NCBI GenBank assembly: GCA_944386495.1
Contig: CALXBE010000020.1
Coordinates: 1-36,535 of the forward strand
From: an uncultured Gemmiger sp.
GTDB taxonomy: Bacteria > Bacillota > Clostridia > Oscillospirales > Ruminococcaceae
DNA: 36,535 nt
Direction: 5' to 3'
The notes below the pieces were generated by a model. It was not told where the DNA came from and made no database searches. It saw nothing but the letters and a program-made list of their open reading frames with translations. This document shows, in pieces, positions 33,785-36,535 of this stretch. The translations under genes and the position numbers were made by a program. Numbering within the stretch: position 1 is the first letter of the stretch; each line of letters starts with the position of its first letter.

Positions 33785-35047
33785 ATGGATATTGTCTACG
33801 GCTTTTTTGCTTCCCCCCGGTACTGGAAGGACCCTGACCAGCTGACCCAGGCCTACGAGAGCCTGTCCGCCCCCCTTCCCGGTGAGGTAAAACACCACCT
33901 GGTCACCGGCCAGGAAGATTTGAACGGACTGCCCCAGGGGGACCTGCTGGTGGTAGTTCCCATGAGCGGGGCGGTCCAGAAGCTGATTCTCTCTGCTGCC
34001 GAAAACTATTCCGGGGTCATCCTATACCCAGCCTACATTACCGGGAACGCTTCCCCTCAGCTGGAGGAAGCCATGCTCTACCGGAATGCGGCCCCCACCC
34101 TCATGGACTGCTGGGCGGTGCTCCGCCGCACCCATCCCCGGTGCTCCCTGGCCCTTGACCGGGAGAAACTGGACCGGGCCATCCGCCTTTACCGGGCCTG
34201 GCAGGAGGTGCGAAGCGCCAAAATCATCCTCATCGGGGACACCGAGCCCTGGGTCATCAGCAATGCCCATGACCTGTCCGCCTATGAAAAGCGGTTCGGC
34301 CTGACCATGGAGCGGGTGTCTCAGGAGGAAATCGCCCGGAAATATCAGGCGGCTACCCGACAGGAGGGGGAACCCTACTACCGGCACTTTACCGCCAAGT
34401 CCCAGAAATGCCTGGAGCCCAGCCAGGAGGACCTGTGGAATGCCGCCCGGATGGCTCACGCCCTGATTCAGGTGATGGAAGAACACCAGGCCCAGGGCTG
34501 CGCCCTGGCCTGCTTCAACCTTCTTTCTCAGGGAACCAACCTTTGTCTGGGGGTAAGCTATATCAACGACTGCACCCCCATGGTGGCCAGCTGCGAGGGG
34601 GATGTGGACAGCGCCATCACCATGCTGATGATGAAAAAACTCTCCTCCACCAAGCCCTGGATGGCCAACCCCGGCCTCCAGAATGACGGCACCATCAACT
34701 TCTCCCACTGCACCGCTCCCATCGCCCCCATAAGCGGGGACTGCCCCTGCACCCTGCGGAGCCACCACGAAAGCGGGATAGGGGTGAGCCTCCAGGTGGA
34801 TATCCCGGCAGGGCAGGTGGTAACGGCGGGAAGAATCTCCAACAACGCCTCCCAAATCACCATCCACCGGGGCACCACCCTTCCGGGAGAGTACCAGTGC
34901 GCCTGCCGGACCCAGCTTTATGTAAAGCTGGAGGAGATGGACCATTACCTGGACACCGCCCTGGGCTGCCATCAGGTCTTTGTGTTTGAGGACATCACCG
35001 GGGACCTGAAAAAGCTGGCTGGATTCTTCGGCCTGGAAATCCTGTAA
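33785..35047 (+). CDS. L-fucose/L-arabinose isomerase-like protein
   Basis: A cytoplasmic 420-residue protein resembling the fucose/arabinose isomerase superfamily. The N-terminal half has a Rossmann-like part (DIVYGFFASPRYW, AKIILIGDTEPWVISNAHD). The C-terminal half has the conserved core: MVASCEGDVDSAITMLMM, NDGTINFSHCTAP and a long strand-rich end. The Glu in CEGDVDS and His in FSHC are candidate metal ligands, as in fucose isomerase where Glu, Asp and His hold manganese. True fucose isomerases are ~590 residues, so this is a shorter relative and may use another sugar or have another reaction. AAAGGA precedes the ATG. Divergent LysR regulator. Confidence 0.82.
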   Translation: MDIVYGFFASPRYWKDPDQLTQAYESLSAPLPGEVKHHLVTGQEDLNGLPQGDLLVVVPMSGAVQKLILSAAENYSGVILYPAYITGNASPQLEEAMLYRNAAPTLMDCWAVLRRTHPRCSLALDREKLDRAIRLYRAWQEVRSAKIILIGDTEPWVISNAHDLSAYEKRFGLTMERVSQEEIARKYQAATRQEGEPYYRHFTAKSQKCLEPSQEDLWNAARMAHALIQVMEEHQAQGCALACFNLLSQGTNLCLGVSYINDCTPMVASCEGDVDSAITMLMMKKLSSTKPWMANPGLQNDGTINFSHCTAPIAPISGDCPCTLRSHHESGIGVSLQVDIPAGQVVTAGRISNNASQITIHRGTTLPGEYQCACRTQLYVKLEEMDHYLDTALGCHQVFVFEDITGDLKKLAGFFGLEIL

Positions 35048-35086
35048 AGGGAACTCGGATTTGATCCCCTGTCCGGCTCTTGAATA

Positions 35087-35120
35087 AAAAGCCCCCTGTC
35101 CTGCCGGACAGGGGGCTTTT
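35087..35120. terminator. Bidirectional terminator
   Basis: A perfect 15-bp stem AAAAGCCCCCTGTCC/GGACAGGGGGCTTTT with a TGCC loop between convergent genes. Confidence 0.93.
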
Positions 35121-35123
35121 CCA

Positions 35124-36104
35124 TTATGAGGGATTGGACAGAGGAATCTCCTTCTCGGTCCGGAGGGGGAAAACATGGGGCGCAGTGCCCTGGCAGAGGG
35201 TCTCGATAAGGGCGACTCCCTGGACGGCGGCTCCGTCATAGGTCTTGTAGTAGTAGACCTTCTCCACCGGGTCAATGCAGCAGGAGTAGATGGTCTCGTC
35301 CGGCTTTCCTTCCGGGGTGATGACTGCTCCCCTGACCATGGCCACCGAGTCCAGAATGTGGAAGAACTGAAGCACATTCCCCACCCGGTCCCGGCCAAAG
35401 GCGGCATGGCTTTTCAGGAAAGCGGCCCGGACAAACCGGGACATGGGGGAGAAATCTCCCGGCAGGCCCATGGCCCCCATCCCCTGGCCGTAGGGGGCCA
35501 GATTCAGCTGGGGAGCAAAATCATTCCCCGGCTGGGAGGGAGAAAGGTTGAGGTAATTGTTCAGATTCATCATCTGGAAGGGGAAGGGGGGATTGTTGGT
35601 AAGCACCCCCAGAGGGTTCTCGTAAATCATCAGTCCGTCCTGGGTGGGCTCGGCGGTGAGGGAGCCGGTGGCGTCTGCAATGTGCCAGTGGAGGGGGGCC
35701 AGAGGATACCCGGGACCAAAGGGGATGGCGGTGATCCGCAGGGTCTCCAGCAGTTCCCGTGCCTGAGCCAGGGTGGAGCAGCTGCCCAGCACCAGGGGAA
35801 TCAGCTCATAGGGGGCCACCGCCTGGGGAGCGTCCAGGGTGTCGGGGAAGTAATAGGCGTTGCCGGGAAAGTTCAGCCCTGCCATATACAGCCCTGCCTC
35901 ATTGAAAGCTTCCGCATACAAAGGGGTGTCCCCGGCTATGTTGGCCATCCCCAGCAGGGCCAGGTGACGGGTCATGGGCGGACGGTGATGGAACCGGAAT
36001 TCCAGCTCCCGGGGCGCCGCCGCCACCTGCTGGCCGAAGGAAACTTCCAGGTCCAGGTTCCGGCCAAAGAGAACAGGCTGGGTAAAGGAAATGCTGGTAC
36101 ACAT
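35124..36104 (-). CDS. Choloylglycine hydrolase family (bile salt hydrolase or penicillin V acylase)
   Basis: An Ntn-hydrolase of 326 residues. It starts at MCTSISF so that removal of Met exposes the nucleophile C2; GGAGGTG precedes that ATG, and an upstream start would block catalysis. Conserved family motifs are GRNLDLE (R15, D18), EAFNEAGLYMAGLNFPGNAYY, GVLTNNPPFPFQMMNLNNY and GLPGDFSPMSRFVRAAF (Arg partner). The sequence looks closer to bile salt hydrolases, which remove glycine or taurine from bile acids, than to penicillin V acylases, but substrate needs assay. No signal peptide; cytoplasmic. It fits a gut habitat. Promoter TATTAT near 36122-36128 on the minus strand. Confidence 0.88.
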   Translation of the reverse strand: MCTSISFTQPVLFGRNLDLEVSFGQQVAAAPRELEFRFHHRPPMTRHLALLGMANIAGDTPLYAEAFNEAGLYMAGLNFPGNAYYFPDTLDAPQAVAPYELIPLVLGSCSTLAQARELLETLRITAIPFGPGYPLAPLHWHIADATGSLTAEPTQDGLMIYENPLGVLTNNPPFPFQMMNLNNYLNLSPSQPGNDFAPQLNLAPYGQGMGAMGLPGDFSPMSRFVRAAFLKSHAAFGRDRVGNVLQFFHILDSVAMVRGAVITPEGKPDETIYSCCIDPVEKVYYYKTYDGAAVQGVALIETLCQGTAPHVFPLRTEKEIPLSNPS

Positions 36105-36169
36105 ATAGGGTACACCTCCTCGTATAATAAGATTCAAAGTTAATAATTTCAGGCATCAGCAGGCATTGA
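36105..36169. other. Spacer between bile salt hydrolase gene and IS110 element
   Basis: Holds the promoter of the hydrolase gene (minus-strand TTATTATAC near 36120-36129) and host flanking DNA. The exact left boundary of the element cannot be set, because IS110 elements lack long inverted repeats. Confidence 0.4.
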
Positions 36170-36186
36170 GATGCCCGTGATACAAT

Positions 36187-36448
36187 AGCTGTAGGACAGC
36201 AGGGTCAAGCTCTCCACCTCCTTGTTGAGCCACAAGGCTACTTCATTTTTAGTCTGTTCCCCTGAGCCGGAAGTCAGCTGCAAACTCATTGGCTGTTTGC
36301 CGGAGGCAAGGCCGCCCTTTCAGCAGTGAGGGATATCGCATTGGTCTGCTCTGGAATGATTCTGATACGCGAGGTTGCGGATGCTCCGGTTATCATGGGT
36401 ATCTCCAAGCCTGCTGGCCTGAAATCTCCATGCGGGGAGGTGAAAATC
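36187..36448 (+). ncRNA. Candidate bridge RNA region of the IS110 element
   Basis: IS110-subgroup elements encode their bridge RNA in the leader before the transposase. Here hairpins occur in order: GCTGT-AGG-ACAGC (36188-36200), CCTTGT-TGAGCC-ACAAGG (36220-36237) and GCAAAC-N9-GTTTGC (36280-36300), the last with a nine-base loop. The target and donor loops cannot be assigned without covariation or both element ends. Confidence 0.4.
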
Positions 36449-36535
36449 GTGAACCCATTATTCGTTGGCATTGATGTGAGCAGCAGAAACAATGTGGCCT
36501 ACCTGATGAAACCCGACGGCAGCAAGCACTCCAGC
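36449..36535 (+). CDS. IS110-family transposase, N-terminal fragment
   Basis: GGGGAGG lies seven bases before a GTG start. The 29 visible residues begin NPLFVGIDVSSRNNVAYL and continue KPDGSKHSS, matching the first strand of the IS110 RuvC-like DEDD domain, with the first catalytic Asp in GIDVS (D9). The rest is outside the window. The enzyme cuts and joins DNA with guidance by its bridge RNA. Confidence 0.88.
   Translation, partial: MNPLFVGIDVSSRNNVAYLMKPDGSKHSS

Larger units (their letters stand above)
36170..36535 (+). mobile_element. Left end of an IS110-family insertion sequence (cut by the window edge)
   Basis: A ~280-base non-coding leader precedes a transposase start whose first 29 residues match IS110. 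TACAAT (36181-36186) lies near the edge without a good -35 box, as expected for IS110 elements whose full promoter forms only when the circular excised form joins right and left ends. The left boundary is approximate (36150-36180). Confidence 0.7.

Overview
The window looks like chromosome of a GC-rich, Gram-positive (monoderm) gut Clostridia, most plausibly an Oscillospiraceae/Ruminococcaceae relative (inference, no marker gene was searched). The evidence is consensus AGGAGG ribosome sites, sigma-A-like promoters, a sortase IPQTG surface protein, a lipoprotein, HxlR/XRE/LysR/TetR regulators, a CitA/DcuS-type two-component system, a conjugated-bile-acid-hydrolase-type enzyme, an iron alcohol dehydrogenase and an H+-type F-ATPase. 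Gene density is high, most genes are short units bounded by strong hairpin terminators, and there is no rRNA, complete tRNA or CRISPR array.

Layout. 1-2003: a short TetR regulator coupled to a gene cut by the window edge, divergent from a DMT transporter with an operator-like palindrome at its promoter; then a 20-nt piece identical in form to a tRNA 3' end and a small membrane zinc-ribbon protein. 2292-4682: response regulator and histidine kinase of the citrate/C4-dicarboxylate type, divergent from the ATP synthase. 4827-11336: complete F-ATPase operon atpB-E-F-[H+A]-G-D-C. 11600-18113: a leucine-rich surface protein, an XRE regulator divergent from a second DMT transporter, a 49-residue membrane protein, a frameshifted sodium:solute symporter and a lipoprotein. 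18527-25252: L-cysteine desulfidase, an unrecognised protein, a flavin-reductase/HxlR divergent pair, a DUF1648 membrane protein, a DUF3795 Cys-rich protein, an iron alcohol dehydrogenase and a DUF4304-like protein. 25484-30537: a 1032-residue beta-helix adhesin and three small membrane or secreted proteins, one frameshifted. 30755-36104: glycogen synthase with a long basic N-terminal extension, a LysR regulator divergent from a fucose-isomerase-like protein, and a choloylglycine-hydrolase-family enzyme. 36170-36535: the left end of an IS110-family element cut by the window edge.

The most unusual content is in the ATP synthase. The delta and alpha subunits are one continuous 679-codon reading frame, and the gamma subunit ends in an acidic tail of three four-residue repeats with Trp every fourth position. 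Delta, the alpha N-terminus and the gamma C-terminus all lie at the membrane-distal crown of F1, so both oddities change the same part of the machine. An F1 has three alpha but one delta, so a fused product demands an explanation: internal initiation, cleavage or altered stoichiometry. A second case of a possible double start is the glycogen synthase, where a 171-residue Lys/Ala/Pro-rich extension is followed by a strong internal ribosome site and ATG. The IS110 end carries a leader with hairpins where a bridge RNA would be expected.
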